From NCBI RefSeq assembly GCF_035918155.1, contig NZ_CP109327.1:1922001-1986000 (forward strand): a stretch of 64,000 bases of DNA, in the 5' to 3' direction. A model generated the notes under the pieces. The model saw only the letters and a list, made by a program, of their open reading frames with translations, ran no database searches and had not been told where the DNA came from. This document shows positions 54,840-63,984 of this stretch, in pieces. Numbering within the stretch: the first letter of the stretch is position 1; each line of letters begins with the position of its first letter. The position numbers were made by a program, and so were the translations under genes. This DNA is from Streptomyces sp. NBC_01591 (GTDB taxonomy: Bacteria; Actinomycetota; Actinomycetes; Streptomycetales; Streptomycetaceae).

Positions 54840-55771
54840 ATGGAGCTACGCCAACTCCGCCACTTCATGGCGGTGGTCACGCACGGCGGTTTCACCGCCG
54901 CCGCCCGTGCCGAGCTGATCGTGCAGTCCGCGCTGAGCACCTCCGTGCGCAACCTCGAACGGGAGCTGGGGGCCGAGCTGTTCGACCGGACCGGCCGGCG
55001 GGTGGTCCTCACCGAGGCGGGCCGGGCACTGCTGCCGTCGGCCCGGTCGGTGCTCGCCGGGACCGAGGCGGCACGGGAGGCGGTGGCGGCCGTGGCGGGG
55101 CTGGTGACCGGCCGGGTCAGGGTCGGCACGATCCAGACGCTGACCTGCGTGGATCTGGCGGCCGAGCTGGCCGCGTACCACCGGCCGGGGTGCAGATCTC
55201 GCTGCGCGAGGCGACGACGCCGGAGCTGGTCACGGGACTGCGGGCCGGTGAGCTGGATCTCGCCTACCTCGCGCCGGACTCCACCGAACTGCCCGACGGC
55301 ATCGTCGGGTTCGCGACCTGGCACGAGGACCTGGTGCTGATCACCGCGCCGGGCCATCGGCTGGCGACCGCCGGGCGCACCCTGATCAAGGACCTCGCCG
55401 ACGAGCCGTTCGTGGACTTCCGCGCGGGCACCGGTCTGGAGACCGCGGTGCGGAGGCTGGCCGCGCACTGCGGGCTGGAGCGCCGGATCACCTGTGACGT
55501 CACGCAGATCCGGCTGCTCGTCGATCTCGTGCGGGCGGGGATCGGCGTGGCGATCGTCCCGCGGCGGATCGGCGAGGACGCGGGGCTGCCGTGTGTGAGC
55601 ATCCGCCAGCCGGAGCCCGGCCGGACCGTGGTCCTCGCCGGGCGGGCACCCCGGCCCCGCAATCCGGCGGCGGAGGCGCTCCTGGACCGTCTGACAGATC
55701 CGGCAGGCTTCAGGGACGCAGCGCGCGCAGCAGCAGGTCGGCCAGGTGGTCGGCGACCTGCTGCTGGCTGA
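54840..55771 (+). pseudogene. LysR-family regulator with a one-base frameshift
   Basis: The first frame (54840 to about 55190) encodes a good LysR HTH: MELRQLRHFMAVVTHGGFTA, then IVQSALSTSVRNLERELGAE. The second, one base earlier in phase, continues VQISLREATTPELVTGLRAG through the ligand domain to 55771. They join at GGGG 55187-55190: one more G would give continuous HRPGVQISLREA. It is either a true inactivating deletion or a sequencing error in a G run. The intact protein would be about 310 residues and overlaps the convergent TetR gene by 62 bases. Confidence 0.8.
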
Positions 55772-56303
55772 GCGGGCCGTCGGGCCGGTACCAGGTGGAC
55801 AGGTGGTGGACCGAACCGAAGTGGTAGTCGACGATCAGGTCGGCGGGGGTGGCGGTGGAGAACACGCCGCTCCGCTGGCCCTCCTCCACCAGGGCCCGGA
55901 ACCGCTCGTGGTAGCGGCGCCGTTCCACCCGGACCTGCTTGTTCTTCTCCGGGCTCAGGTGGTGCATGGACCGGAAGAAGATCGAGGCGTCGTCGAGGTT
56001 CTCGATGGTCGTGACGACCACGTCCGCGGCGGCGTCGCGCAGCCGCTGTTCGACGGGGGCGTCGGCGTCGGCGAAGGCGTCGAGGCGCTCCTGCTGGAGG
56101 CGGAGCACCCGGGCGTAGACCTCCTGGAGGAGGTCCTCCTTGGAGCCGAAGTAGTGGTAGAGCGCACCCTTGGTGACGCCCGCCGCTTCGACGATCTCCT
56201 GGACCGAGGTGCGGTCGTAGCCCTGCTCGGCGAAGAGCCGGGTGGCGGCGGCCAGCAGCCGCTGAGGAACGGGAGCCGTGTCCCCGTCCGTCGCCTTGGC
56301 CAT
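55710..56303 (-). CDS. TetR-family regulator of acyl-CoA metabolism
   Basis: A 197-residue repressor with HTH LLAAATRLFAEQGYDRTSVQ then EIVEAAGVTKGALYHYFGSK, and a C-terminal helical domain of the type found near fatty acid and branched-chain acid degradation genes. ATG 56303 has AAGGAAGG 8 bases upstream; an alternative ATG at 56336 overlaps the ligase stop (ATGA). As the last gene of the SDR-ligase-TetR operon it would be under the shared operator at 58791 and regulate itself. Confidence 0.9.
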   Translation of the reverse strand: MAKATDGDTAPVPQRLLAAATRLFAEQGYDRTSVQEIVEAAGVTKGALYHYFGSKEDLLQEVYARVLRLQQERLDAFADADAPVEQRLRDAAADVVVTTIENLDDASIFFRSMHHLSPEKNKQVRVERRRYHERFRALVEEGQRSGVFSTATPADLIVDYHFGSVHHLSTWYRPDGPLSQQQVADHLADLLLRALRP

Positions 56304-56332
56304 TGCCGCCACCTTCCTTCCGCGTGATTCGG

Positions 56333-57991
56333 TCATCGAGGGGAACACAGTTCCCGCCTGAGGATCTTCCCACTCGCCGTCTTCGGGAGTTCGGTCAGGA
56401 TCTCGACCTCGCGCGGGTACTTGTACGCGGCAAGCCGTTCCTTGCAGTACGCACTGAGCTCTTCCGGTTCGGCCGAGGCGCCGGGCCGGAGGCTGACGTA
56501 GGCGCGGACGGTCTCGCCGCGGTAGGTGTCGGGGACACCGACGACGGCCGCCTCCCGGACCGCCGGGTGGGTGTACAGGACGTCCTCCACCTCACGCGGC
56601 CAGACCTTGAAGCCGGAGGCGTTGATCATGTCCTTCTTGCGGTCGACGACATAGAGCCAGCCCGCGCTGTCCATGAATCCGATGTCGCCGGTACGCAGCT
56701 CGCCGTCCGGGAAGGCGGCGGCGGTGGCCTCGGGCAGCCGCCAGTAGCCGGAGACGACCTGCGGTCCGCAGACCGCGATCTCGCCCTGCTCGCCGAAGGG
56801 CACCTCCTCGCCGTTCTCGTCCAGGATCCTGACCACCGTGTCGGGGCCGGGGACGCCGACGGACAGGGTCCCGGAGACCGGGTCGACGGGGGCTTCGCGC
56901 TCCGGCGGTACGGAGGCGCAGGGGGCGGTGCACTCGGTGAGGCCGTAGCCGTTGCGGATGTACGGGCCGAAGCCCGCCCGGAACTTCTCGACCAGTGCGG
57001 GCGGCAGCGGTGCGCCGCCCGAGGAGATCACCCGGAAGGAGGCGAAGTGCTCGGGAGTGACGTCCGGGTGGGCGGCGAGCGCCATGAAGGCGGTGGACGG
57101 GCCCACGGTGTAGGCGGGGCGGTGTTCGGCGAAGGCTTCGAGGACGACGCCCGGGTGGAAGCGGTACGCGAGGACGAGGGTGCCCGCGTTGGTGAGACAG
57201 GCGGCCAGCTGGCACACCATGCCGGTGATGTGGAAGAGCGGGGCGAGCGCGAAGTAGGAGGAGCCCTCGGCCACGGGGTGCCCGGTCCGCTGACGCTCGG
57301 CGTTGATCATGATGTTGCCGTGGGAGTTCATGGCGCCCTTGGGCGTGCCGCTGGTCCCGGAGGTGTAGCTGATCAGCGCCACGTCGGCGGCGGCCGGTTC
57401 GCGCCCCTCGGGTGCCTTGACGCCCTGCCGGGCGACGGCGACCAGGTCGTCGGTGTCCGCGGGCACGGGGAGCCGCTCGAAGCCGAGTACCCGTTCGTCG
57501 TTCTGTGTCTGGAGGTCGAGCTCACTGGTGGTGAGAGCGATCCGTACCGTCGGGGCGCCGGCCGCGGTGTCCCGCAGATACGCCTCCCAGGCCCGGTCCG
57601 CGCAGATCAGCGCGGTGACCTCGGCATCCTTCAGTACGTGGCCGACCTCGCCGGACTTGTACATCGGATTGAGCGGAACGACCGTGGCGCCGGCCTTCCA
57701 GGCGCCGAGCAGCGCGAGCACGAACTGCGGGGTGTTCTGCAGCATGATCGCGACCCGGTCGCCGCGCTCCAGGCCCCGGGCGGCGAGATGGCCGGCCACC
57801 GAGTCGGAGAGCTCGTCGGTCTCGCGGTAGCTCAGGCGTCCGTCGAAGTAGGCGAGCGCCGGGTGCCCGGGGCTGCGGGCGGCGGAGTCCCGGAAGGCGT
57901 GGACGAGGGTGGCGGCGGGGCTGACAGGGGCCCGCTGGGCCTCGCTGAGCAGCGGGATCCAGGGCTTGGCCGCGTAGATCGACTCGGTCAT
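56333..57991 (-). CDS. Acyl-CoA ligase (AMP-forming)
   Basis: A 552-residue ANL-superfamily enzyme that activates a carboxylic acid to its CoA thioester. P-loop YTSGTSGTPKGAMNSH, motif NGYGLTECTAP, hinge and adenylate motif GELRTGDIGFMD...VVDRKKDMI, and C-terminal catalytic Lys in PKTASGKILRREL. Chain-length specificity cannot be read. Its ATG overlaps the SDR stop and its stop overlaps a possible TetR start, so the three genes are tightly coupled. Confidence 0.92.
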   Translation of the reverse strand: MTESIYAAKPWIPLLSEAQRAPVSPAATLVHAFRDSAARSPGHPALAYFDGRLSYRETDELSDSVAGHLAARGLERGDRVAIMLQNTPQFVLALLGAWKAGATVVPLNPMYKSGEVGHVLKDAEVTALICADRAWEAYLRDTAAGAPTVRIALTTSELDLQTQNDERVLGFERLPVPADTDDLVAVARQGVKAPEGREPAAADVALISYTSGTSGTPKGAMNSHGNIMINAERQRTGHPVAEGSSYFALAPLFHITGMVCQLAACLTNAGTLVLAYRFHPGVVLEAFAEHRPAYTVGPSTAFMALAAHPDVTPEHFASFRVISSGGAPLPPALVEKFRAGFGPYIRNGYGLTECTAPCASVPPEREAPVDPVSGTLSVGVPGPDTVVRILDENGEEVPFGEQGEIAVCGPQVVSGYWRLPEATAAAFPDGELRTGDIGFMDSAGWLYVVDRKKDMINASGFKVWPREVEDVLYTHPAVREAAVVGVPDTYRGETVRAYVSLRPGASAEPEELSAYCKERLAAYKYPREVEILTELPKTASGKILRRELCSPR

Positions 57992-58752
57992 GCGCCGGTC
58001 TCCTCCCACTTCCGCTGAAGGTGGTTCATACCGCCGAGCCAGTGGTCGGTGTCCTTGGCGCGGGCCCGGTAGTACCCGGCGACCTCGGGGTGCGGCAGGA
58101 CCAGGAAGCGGTCCTCGGCCATGGCGTCGAGGAGCGCGTCGGCGACCGCCGCGGGCTCGATGGCGCCGGGGGCGAGGACGAGCTCCCCGGCCGATCCGGC
58201 GGCGGTGAGCATGTCCGTACGCACGCCCTGCGGGCAGATCGCGTGGACCTTGATGCCGCGGTGGCGGTAGGTGAGCGAGAGCCATTCGGCGAAGGCGACG
58301 ACACCGTGCTTGGTGACGCTGTACGGCGCGGCGCCGATCATCGTCAGCAGTCCGGCGGCGGAGGCGGTCGAGACGAAGCGTCCGCTGCCGCGCTCCAGCC
58401 ACTGGGGCAGCAGCGCCTTGGCCGCACGGACGTGGGCCATCACGTTGACGTCCCAGGCGGCGGCCCAGACCTCCTCGTCCGCGAAGACGTCGCCGGGCGA
58501 GGCGAGGCCGGCGTTGGCGCAGTAGATGTCGACGGTGCCGTCGAGCGCGTCCCTGGCCGCGTCCACGATCCGCGAGGCGTCACCGGCGACGGCAATGCCG
58601 CCGATCTCCTCGGCCAGCGGCTTGATCCTCGCCTCGTCGAGGTCGTTGACCACGACCCGCGCGCCCTCCGCGGCGAACCGGCGGGCCAGTGCGGCTCCGA
58701 TGCCGCCTCCAGCGCCTGTGACCACCACGCCCGCGCCCTGCACCGTACTCAT
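57988..58752 (-). CDS. Short-chain dehydrogenase/reductase
   Basis: A 254-residue SDR. TGAGGGIGAALARRFA is the cofactor motif, CANAGLASPG takes the NNAG position, STASAAGLLTMIGAAPYSVT then KHG gives S-Y-K. First gene of the operon with the ligase and TetR. In a levulinate-like pathway it would interconvert 4-oxo- and 4-hydroxyacyl-CoA; in a general fatty acid pathway it could be a 3-hydroxyacyl dehydrogenase. ATG 58752 with GAGGCGGGA upstream. Confidence 0.88.
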   Translation of the reverse strand: MSTVQGAGVVVTGAGGGIGAALARRFAAEGARVVVNDLDEARIKPLAEEIGGIAVAGDASRIVDAARDALDGTVDIYCANAGLASPGDVFADEEVWAAAWDVNVMAHVRAAKALLPQWLERGSGRFVSTASAAGLLTMIGAAPYSVTKHGVVAFAEWLSLTYRHRGIKVHAICPQGVRTDMLTAAGSAGELVLAPGAIEPAAVADALLDAMAEDRFLVLPHPEVAGYYRARAKDTDHWLGGMNHLQRKWEETGA

Positions 58753-58790
58753 CGGTCCCGCCTCTCTCAGCCGACTGCACCGGCAGACTA

Positions 58791-58806
58791 ACCAGTCGGT
58801 ATGTCG
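58791..58806. promoter_or_regulatory. Shared operator, copy 2
   Basis: ACCAGTCGGTATGTCG; its complement CGACATACCGACTGGT is 16/16 identical to 47455-47470. It lies about 40 bases before the SDR start, the same distance as copy 1 from the phosphotransferase start. The palindrome is weaker here (6 of 9 positions in the 9-base arms). Confidence 0.7.
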
Positions 58807-58904
58807 GAACGGAAGAGGCGGACACGGCTCTGGCGACGCTCCCGTCACAACTGTCCCGTCCGGCTCGTTCCGTATGGCCTGAACGCGCGCTAGCGTGCGT
58901 GACC

Positions 58905-58940
58905 ATGACAGAGGTCGCGATCATGGAGGTAGCCGAATGA
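58905..58940 (+). other. Possible 11-codon leader ORF
   Basis: Encodes MTEVAIMEVAE and its TGA overlaps the ATG of the NamZ-like gene (ATGA). It contains the RBS of that gene. Coding not proven. Confidence 0.25.
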
Positions 58941-60202
58941 GCCTGTCCAGACGTGGTTTGCTGGCCGCCGGTGGTGCGGTGGGTGCCCTCGCGGCGACGG
59001 CCGCCGGGACCGGGGCAGCGACCGCCGCCCCCGCTCCGGGCAAGGGGCACGGCCGAGTCCGCACCGGTTTCGACCGGCTGGCGGCGGACGGCTACGCGCT
59101 GCTGAAGGGCGAGAAGGTCGGGGTCGTCACCAACCCGACCGGGATCACCTCCGATGTGCGCCACATCGTCGATGTGATGCACCCGGACGAGCGGGTGGAC
59201 CTGATCGCCGTCTTCGGGCCCGAGCACGGTTTCCGCGGCACCGCACAGGCGGGCGGCTCGGAAGGACGGTACGACGACCCGGCGACCGGACTCCCGGTCT
59301 ACGACACGTACTTGAAGAGCGGGCAGCCGCTCGCCGATGTCTTCACCGCGTCCGGCGTGGACACGGTCGTCTTCGACATCCAGGACGCGGGTGCCCGCTT
59401 CTACACGTACATCTGGACGCTGTACGACTGCATGGAGGCGGCGGCTCTCGCAGGGAAGCGGTTCGTCGTCCTGGACCGGCCGAACCCGGTGACCGGGCGG
59501 GCGGCGCTCGGCCCGGTGCTCGATCCGGCGTTCGGTACGTTCGTGGGCCGCCGGGAGATCGCGCAGGCGCACGGCATGACGGTCACCGAGCTGGCGCTGC
59601 TCTTCAACGCCCGGTTCCTGGCCGAGCGGCCGGTGGACCTGCGCATCGTGAAGATGTCGGGGTGGAAGCGGTCGGACTTCTTCGACTCGACCGGGCTGCC
59701 GTGGGTGCCGCCGAGCCCCAACATGCCGACGCCCGACACGGCACTGGTCTACTCGGGGACCTGTCTGTTCGAGGGCACGAACCTCTCCGAGGGGCGCGGT
59801 ACGACCCGGCCGTTCGAACTGCTCGGAGCGGAGGGCATCGACCACCGCTGGGCGGCGGCCGCGAACGCGCTCGACCTGCCCGGGGTCGCGTTCCGCGAGG
59901 CGTACTTCGCGCCGACGTTCTCCAAGTTCCAGGGCAAGACGGTCGGCGGTGTGCAACTGCACGTCCAGGACCGCGAGGTCTTCGATCCGGTACGCACGGG
60001 GATCGCGCTGCTGGTGACGGCGAAGCGGACGTGGAGCGGGTTCGCCTGGCGCTCGGACAACTGGATCGACAAGCTCACCGGCAACACCCGGGTCCGCACG
60101 ATGATCGACGCGGGGGCGGACACGGACGAGGTGGTGGGGGCCTGGGCGGAGGATCTCGCCGCGTTCCGGGCCGTGCGGAAGCGGTATCTCCAGTACCGGT
60201 GA
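58937..60202 (+). CDS. Exo-beta-N-acetylmuramidase NamZ-like (DUF1343), secreted
   Basis: A 421-residue exported enzyme. The N-terminus SRRGLLAAGGAVGALAATAA is a Tat-like signal (RR followed by a hydrophobic stretch, ending near ATAAPA). The DUF1343/GH171 core has GVVTNPTGI, FGPEHGFRG, DIQDAGARFYTYIWT and NPVTGRAALGPVLD. Family members remove terminal N-acetylmuramic acid from peptidoglycan fragments, which suits recycling of the organism's own wall during hyphal growth. GGAGGT precedes the ATG. Confidence 0.9.
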   Translation: MSLSRRGLLAAGGAVGALAATAAGTGAATAAPAPGKGHGRVRTGFDRLAADGYALLKGEKVGVVTNPTGITSDVRHIVDVMHPDERVDLIAVFGPEHGFRGTAQAGGSEGRYDDPATGLPVYDTYLKSGQPLADVFTASGVDTVVFDIQDAGARFYTYIWTLYDCMEAAALAGKRFVVLDRPNPVTGRAALGPVLDPAFGTFVGRREIAQAHGMTVTELALLFNARFLAERPVDLRIVKMSGWKRSDFFDSTGLPWVPPSPNMPTPDTALVYSGTCLFEGTNLSEGRGTTRPFELLGAEGIDHRWAAAANALDLPGVAFREAYFAPTFSKFQGKTVGGVQLHVQDREVFDPVRTGIALLVTAKRTWSGFAWRSDNWIDKLTGNTRVRTMIDAGADTDEVVGAWAEDLAAFRAVRKRYLQYR

Positions 60203-60208
60203 GACGGC

Positions 60209-60243
60209 GCCGGGCGGGCCCGAGGAGTTCGGACCCGCCCGGC
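60209..60243. terminator. Hairpin terminator between NamZ and acylase genes
   Basis: Arms 60209-60223 and 60229-60243, 15 bases with one mismatch, 5-base loop, between convergent genes. Confidence 0.7.
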
Positions 60244-60259
60244 ACAGCGGTTCAACCCC

Positions 60260-63088
60260 CTACCGGTGGGCGGGGAACTCCACCACCTGCTGGTACGTCG
60301 GGCGGTTCTGCCAGTGGATGGACTTCTGGGCGATCCCGCCCAGCGGGCGGTGGACGATCGAGTCCGAGCACCACTGCTCGCCCGCCTTGCAGCTGTCGTC
60401 CCCGGGGTAGACCTCAGCGGCCGGCTGGGCCACGGCCTGCTTCAGGGACGCGAGCAGCGCGTCACGGCAGCTGCCCGCATCACCGTTGCCGCAGTACGTC
60501 CTGGCCAGCGGCCCCTTGACCGACTGCCCCAGGACCTGGCGCAGATCCTTGTCCACGAAGCCCCACCAGCCGTACTGGAACGCGGATCCGCTGTGCGCCC
60601 CGCTCGGCCCGTGGCTCGCCGCCGGGGACTCGTCCGTGGCGAGGTTGGCGGTCAGCGCTCCGTACAGGCCGTCGCCGAGCCCCGGCTTGAACTCGGCCTC
60701 GACCAGCTTCGGCCACCACGCGTCCATGATCCGTACCGCGTCGGCATGGGTGTACGTGTGCGATCCGGGGCTGCTCTCCCTGCGCTGCGACCCGGCCGCC
60801 TGCCATGACTCCAACTGCTGGACGGCGCCGTTCAGTTCGGGATCGGTCACCGGCTTGGAGCGGATCACCTTCAGCAGTTCGGGCAGCAGCTGCTCGCCGC
60901 GCAGATCGGTGACCGCGGCCTGGGCCATGGCCCGGGTGAGGGACGCGCGGGTCACCCCGCCCTCCTCGACCAGCGCCGCCACCCGGTCGTCCAGCAGATC
61001 GCCCCGGTGCACGGCACTGAGGCCGAAGCCCGCGGCGGCGTACCCCTTGGCCTGCCTGTTGTTCCAGGAGATGTAGTAGTCCTGCCCGCTGGAGTGCGGG
61101 TGCTCGGCGAACGGGGTGTACGCGGCGGTGTTGGCGGCCGGGTCGTACCCCTGCCACTCGTAGGCCCGCTCGGCCCGCACCGGCAGCGCCGGGTCGACGC
61201 CCGCCGCGCGCACCGGGTTCATGCCGCTGTTGTAGTAGGCGGCGGCGCGGGAGTCGGCGTAGAACCAGTTGAAGGCGTAGTCGATATTGCTCGCCGCCCG
61301 CTGGAAGGAGGCGGCGTCCTTGACGTACGACGGATCGTTGAGCATCTGGAAGCCGATGATCGAGTCGGCCTCGTGGCGGTAGGTGGTGCGCAGCGAGGTG
61401 TACGCGACGGGCTTGCCGCCCACGGTGGCGCGGTGGGTGACGATGCCGTAGTCGGTGCGCCGGACCTGCATCCGGTAGGAGCCCTTCGCCGTGGAGTCGG
61501 CGACGGTCGGCTTCCAGGAGTTGGTGTGCTCCAGCGTCTCCATGGCGGTGCAGGTGCCGCGGTAGAGGTAGTGCGTGGAGTCCTTGGTGGGCTTGGTGCC
61601 GTCGGGCTCGCACAGCTCGATGGCGTAGGTGTCGGTGATGTCCTGGCCGGCCGAGGTGGCGCTCCAGGCGTAGTCCTGGCCGCGGCCCATCTGGATGTAC
61701 ATGCCGACACCGGCGAAGGAGACACCCCGGGCGCTGATGCCCGGCCCCTGGAGTTCCTGGAGCATCATCAGCTGCGGGGCGAAGTAGCCGGTCTGCGGCC
61801 CGAATACGGCGATGGGGTTTCCGCTCGCGGTGTGCTTGCCGGAGACCAGCAGGGCGTTGGACATGCCGCGCTTCTGGGCGCCGGAGCCGGAACCGGGCAG
61901 CGAGCCCTCGGGGATGACGCCGTCGTCGTAGATGCCCTGGGCCTTCTTGAGCGCGGCGGGTGCCTTGACCGGGGCCTTCCTGTCGGTGCCCGCGGAGCCG
62001 GTGCGGTCGTGGATCAGGGGTTCGGCGGTGACGGACCCGGCGTCGGGCAGTGCGGCGCCCCGGGCCTCGGCGGGCTTGCCGGCGTACGGGAACGAGGTGC
62101 CGTCGTGGATCGTCAGCACGGCCTCGGGGTCCTCGCGCTGGCGGAACGACTCCCAGACCTTGGTGCCTTCGGCGACGCCGTACTTCTGCTGGGCGGCCAG
62201 CAACGAGAGCGCCGCCTGCACCTCCCCGCCACCGCCGCCGCCGAACTGGCCGCCGACGACCGAGGCGATGGAGATCAGGTCGGTCAGTTTGAAGGGCTGG
62301 ATCTCGCCGATGTTGGTGATGGCGTCGATCTTGCCGGTGAGGACGTACTCGCCCGGGAAGTAGCGGCCCTTCTTGGACTTCTCGCGGTAGGCGTTGATGC
62401 CGTCGACATACGCCTGGGCGTCCGCCATGGCCTGTTCGCCGCGGGCGCCCTCATGGGTCCTGATGTACTCGACCTGGGCTTCGAGATCCGCCTCCGTGTA
62501 CGGGGCCTGCGGCCAGAACTGCTGCTCCAGGCCCTGGTTGGCGAGGGCGCCACCGGCGAACGAGGTCAGTTCGCCGCGTCCTATGTGCCGGAAGAGGTCC
62601 ATCAGCCAGAGCCGGTCCTGCCCGGCGGCGAATCCGGCGCCGAACTCGGTGCCGTACCGGGTGGTGCCCTTGATGTGCGGGACACCGGACGCCTTGTCGC
62701 GGGTGATGGTGACGTCGTCGCGGGGCGAGGTGACGGACTCGACCTGGTCCTCGGGCACACCGAACGAGGCGTCGTTGAAGAAATCGGTCAGCTTCTGGTC
62801 GGTGAGACCGGTGTGTCCGGCCACCAGGCCGTTGTAGCGGTCGAGTTGGTCGTCGCTGTGCTTGGGGTGCGTACCGAACGCCTTGTTGCCGAGGATGTCG
62901 ACGAGGGTGGCGTTGCCGTTCTCGCCGGGCGGCAGGATGTCGTCGCACTGCCCCTGGCAGTAGTCGGTGACGGGGGCGGGTTCCGCTGCCGTGGCGCCGG
63001 CCTGCGGCGAGGCCGCCAGCAGGGTCGTACCGAGTGCGAGAACCGCCGCGACGGTGGCGGCTCTGAACTTGACGGTGCGTGGGGGCAT
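60260..63088 (-). CDS. Penicillin acylase family protein, secreted
   Basis: A 942-residue Ntn-hydrolase precursor. The signal peptide ends near AGATAAEPAP. The heterodimeric enzyme is made by self-cleavage before S410 (KRGM|SNALLVSGKHTASGNP), leaving an alpha chain of about 370 residues after signal removal and a beta chain of about 533. FGPQTGYFAPQ and the YAWSATSAGQD segment are conserved beta-chain parts. Homologues hydrolyse acyl-homoserine lactones, beta-lactams or lipopeptide side chains; which one applies cannot be told. Six or more Cys suit an extracellular protein. Confidence 0.92.
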   Translation of the reverse strand: MPPRTVKFRAATVAAVLALGTTLLAASPQAGATAAEPAPVTDYCQGQCDDILPPGENGNATLVDILGNKAFGTHPKHSDDQLDRYNGLVAGHTGLTDQKLTDFFNDASFGVPEDQVESVTSPRDDVTITRDKASGVPHIKGTTRYGTEFGAGFAAGQDRLWLMDLFRHIGRGELTSFAGGALANQGLEQQFWPQAPYTEADLEAQVEYIRTHEGARGEQAMADAQAYVDGINAYREKSKKGRYFPGEYVLTGKIDAITNIGEIQPFKLTDLISIASVVGGQFGGGGGGEVQAALSLLAAQQKYGVAEGTKVWESFRQREDPEAVLTIHDGTSFPYAGKPAEARGAALPDAGSVTAEPLIHDRTGSAGTDRKAPVKAPAALKKAQGIYDDGVIPEGSLPGSGSGAQKRGMSNALLVSGKHTASGNPIAVFGPQTGYFAPQLMMLQELQGPGISARGVSFAGVGMYIQMGRGQDYAWSATSAGQDITDTYAIELCEPDGTKPTKDSTHYLYRGTCTAMETLEHTNSWKPTVADSTAKGSYRMQVRRTDYGIVTHRATVGGKPVAYTSLRTTYRHEADSIIGFQMLNDPSYVKDAASFQRAASNIDYAFNWFYADSRAAAYYNSGMNPVRAAGVDPALPVRAERAYEWQGYDPAANTAAYTPFAEHPHSSGQDYYISWNNRQAKGYAAAGFGLSAVHRGDLLDDRVAALVEEGGVTRASLTRAMAQAAVTDLRGEQLLPELLKVIRSKPVTDPELNGAVQQLESWQAAGSQRRESSPGSHTYTHADAVRIMDAWWPKLVEAEFKPGLGDGLYGALTANLATDESPAASHGPSGAHSGSAFQYGWWGFVDKDLRQVLGQSVKGPLARTYCGNGDAGSCRDALLASLKQAVAQPAAEVYPGDDSCKAGEQWCSDSIVHRPLGGIAQKSIHWQNRPTYQQVVEFPAHR

Positions 63089-63313
63089 GCGCGCTCCTCC
63101 GAGAGGCTGTGCGCCGGAGGTTACTGGCGGTATGACCCGTCGGTAGGGTGAACAACCGTCACCTTTTCTGAATCGTCACATGACGCCGCCCACAGCGGCG
63201 TGGTGACGGACCGTATCGAATTCCGGACAACGTCAGTATTCGAGGGATCCTAATGGGGCAGCTGTACGTCCATTCCTTGACGCCGAAGTACGAGCGACGG
63301 AGGTGACGGTGCG

Positions 63314-63925
63314 GTGGCGGGATTCCGGAGTCTTGCGAGACAGGTGCGCGATCCGCGGAGCGACTTGGCACTGCGGCGGTATTCGCTGCGCAAGTGCCTG
63401 GAGAGGTTCGCCCCTTACGGACATCGGGCGACCTGGGACCATCTGTGCACCCTGCACGGTATCGGGCCGGAGGACCGGTCCCCCGATCCGGCGCGGCTGA
63501 TGCGCGCGCTGGACGAACTGGAGGCGGCGCGGGCGGTCTGGCTCGGTTACGAGGCGGGCTTCGCCGAACGCCGCAGGCGGGAGAAGCACGACGGGCTGCG
63601 CCGGCCCGGCGCGTTCGACGACTGGCACCGGCGCACCTGGGGCGGCTACGGGGTCGCCCGCTGCGAGGACCCGGCGGTGCATCCGTCGGCGCCGCTGGCC
63701 GAGGTCCTGCGCCGGCTGATCGCGGCGCTGGAGTCGGAGCCCGGCACGGCCTGCCCGGTGTGCGCGGGCGCCGAGATCCGCTGGCGGCAGGATCTGCGGT
63801 GCGAGCCGTGGTCGGGGCCGGTCTGCGCGGGGTGCGGGATCGTGGTGCCGCAGCCGGTGCTCACCCCGGGGGCGCTGGCGAAGGCCCGGGGCGCGCTGCG
63901 GCGGGACCTGGCATCGGTGGCGTGA
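63314..63925 (+). CDS. Hypothetical protein with C-terminal zinc ribbon
   Basis: A 203-residue protein starting with GTG 63314, GGAGGTGA upstream. The N-terminal part is helical and basic (FAERRRREKHDGLRRPG). Near the C-terminus ACPVCAGAEIRW and GPVCAGCGIVVPQP form two CxxC pairs about 24 residues apart, a probable zinc ribbon. I do not recognise the family. Confidence 0.75.
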   Translation: MAGFRSLARQVRDPRSDLALRRYSLRKCLERFAPYGHRATWDHLCTLHGIGPEDRSPDPARLMRALDELEAARAVWLGYEAGFAERRRREKHDGLRRPGAFDDWHRRTWGGYGVARCEDPAVHPSAPLAEVLRRLIAALESEPGTACPVCAGAEIRWRQDLRCEPWSGPVCAGCGIVVPQPVLTPGALAKARGALRRDLASVA

Positions 63926-63941
63926 CGGGCGACGAGCCATC

Positions 63942-63984
63942 CGGCATGCCCGCGGCCGCCCGGCATGCCCGCGGCCGCCCGGCA
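63942..63984. repeat. 19-base GC-rich tandem duplication
   Basis: CGGCATGCCCGCGGCCGCC occurs at 63942-63960 and 63961-63979, exact, with the first five bases of a third copy at 63980. It follows the last gene by 16 bases. No role assigned. Confidence 0.85.

Noticed and set aside
61007..63151. 714-codon plus-strand frame opposite the penicillin acylase gene
   Set aside because: Val/Gly/Arg-rich product without domains; the minus strand has a full Ntn-hydrolase with signal peptide.
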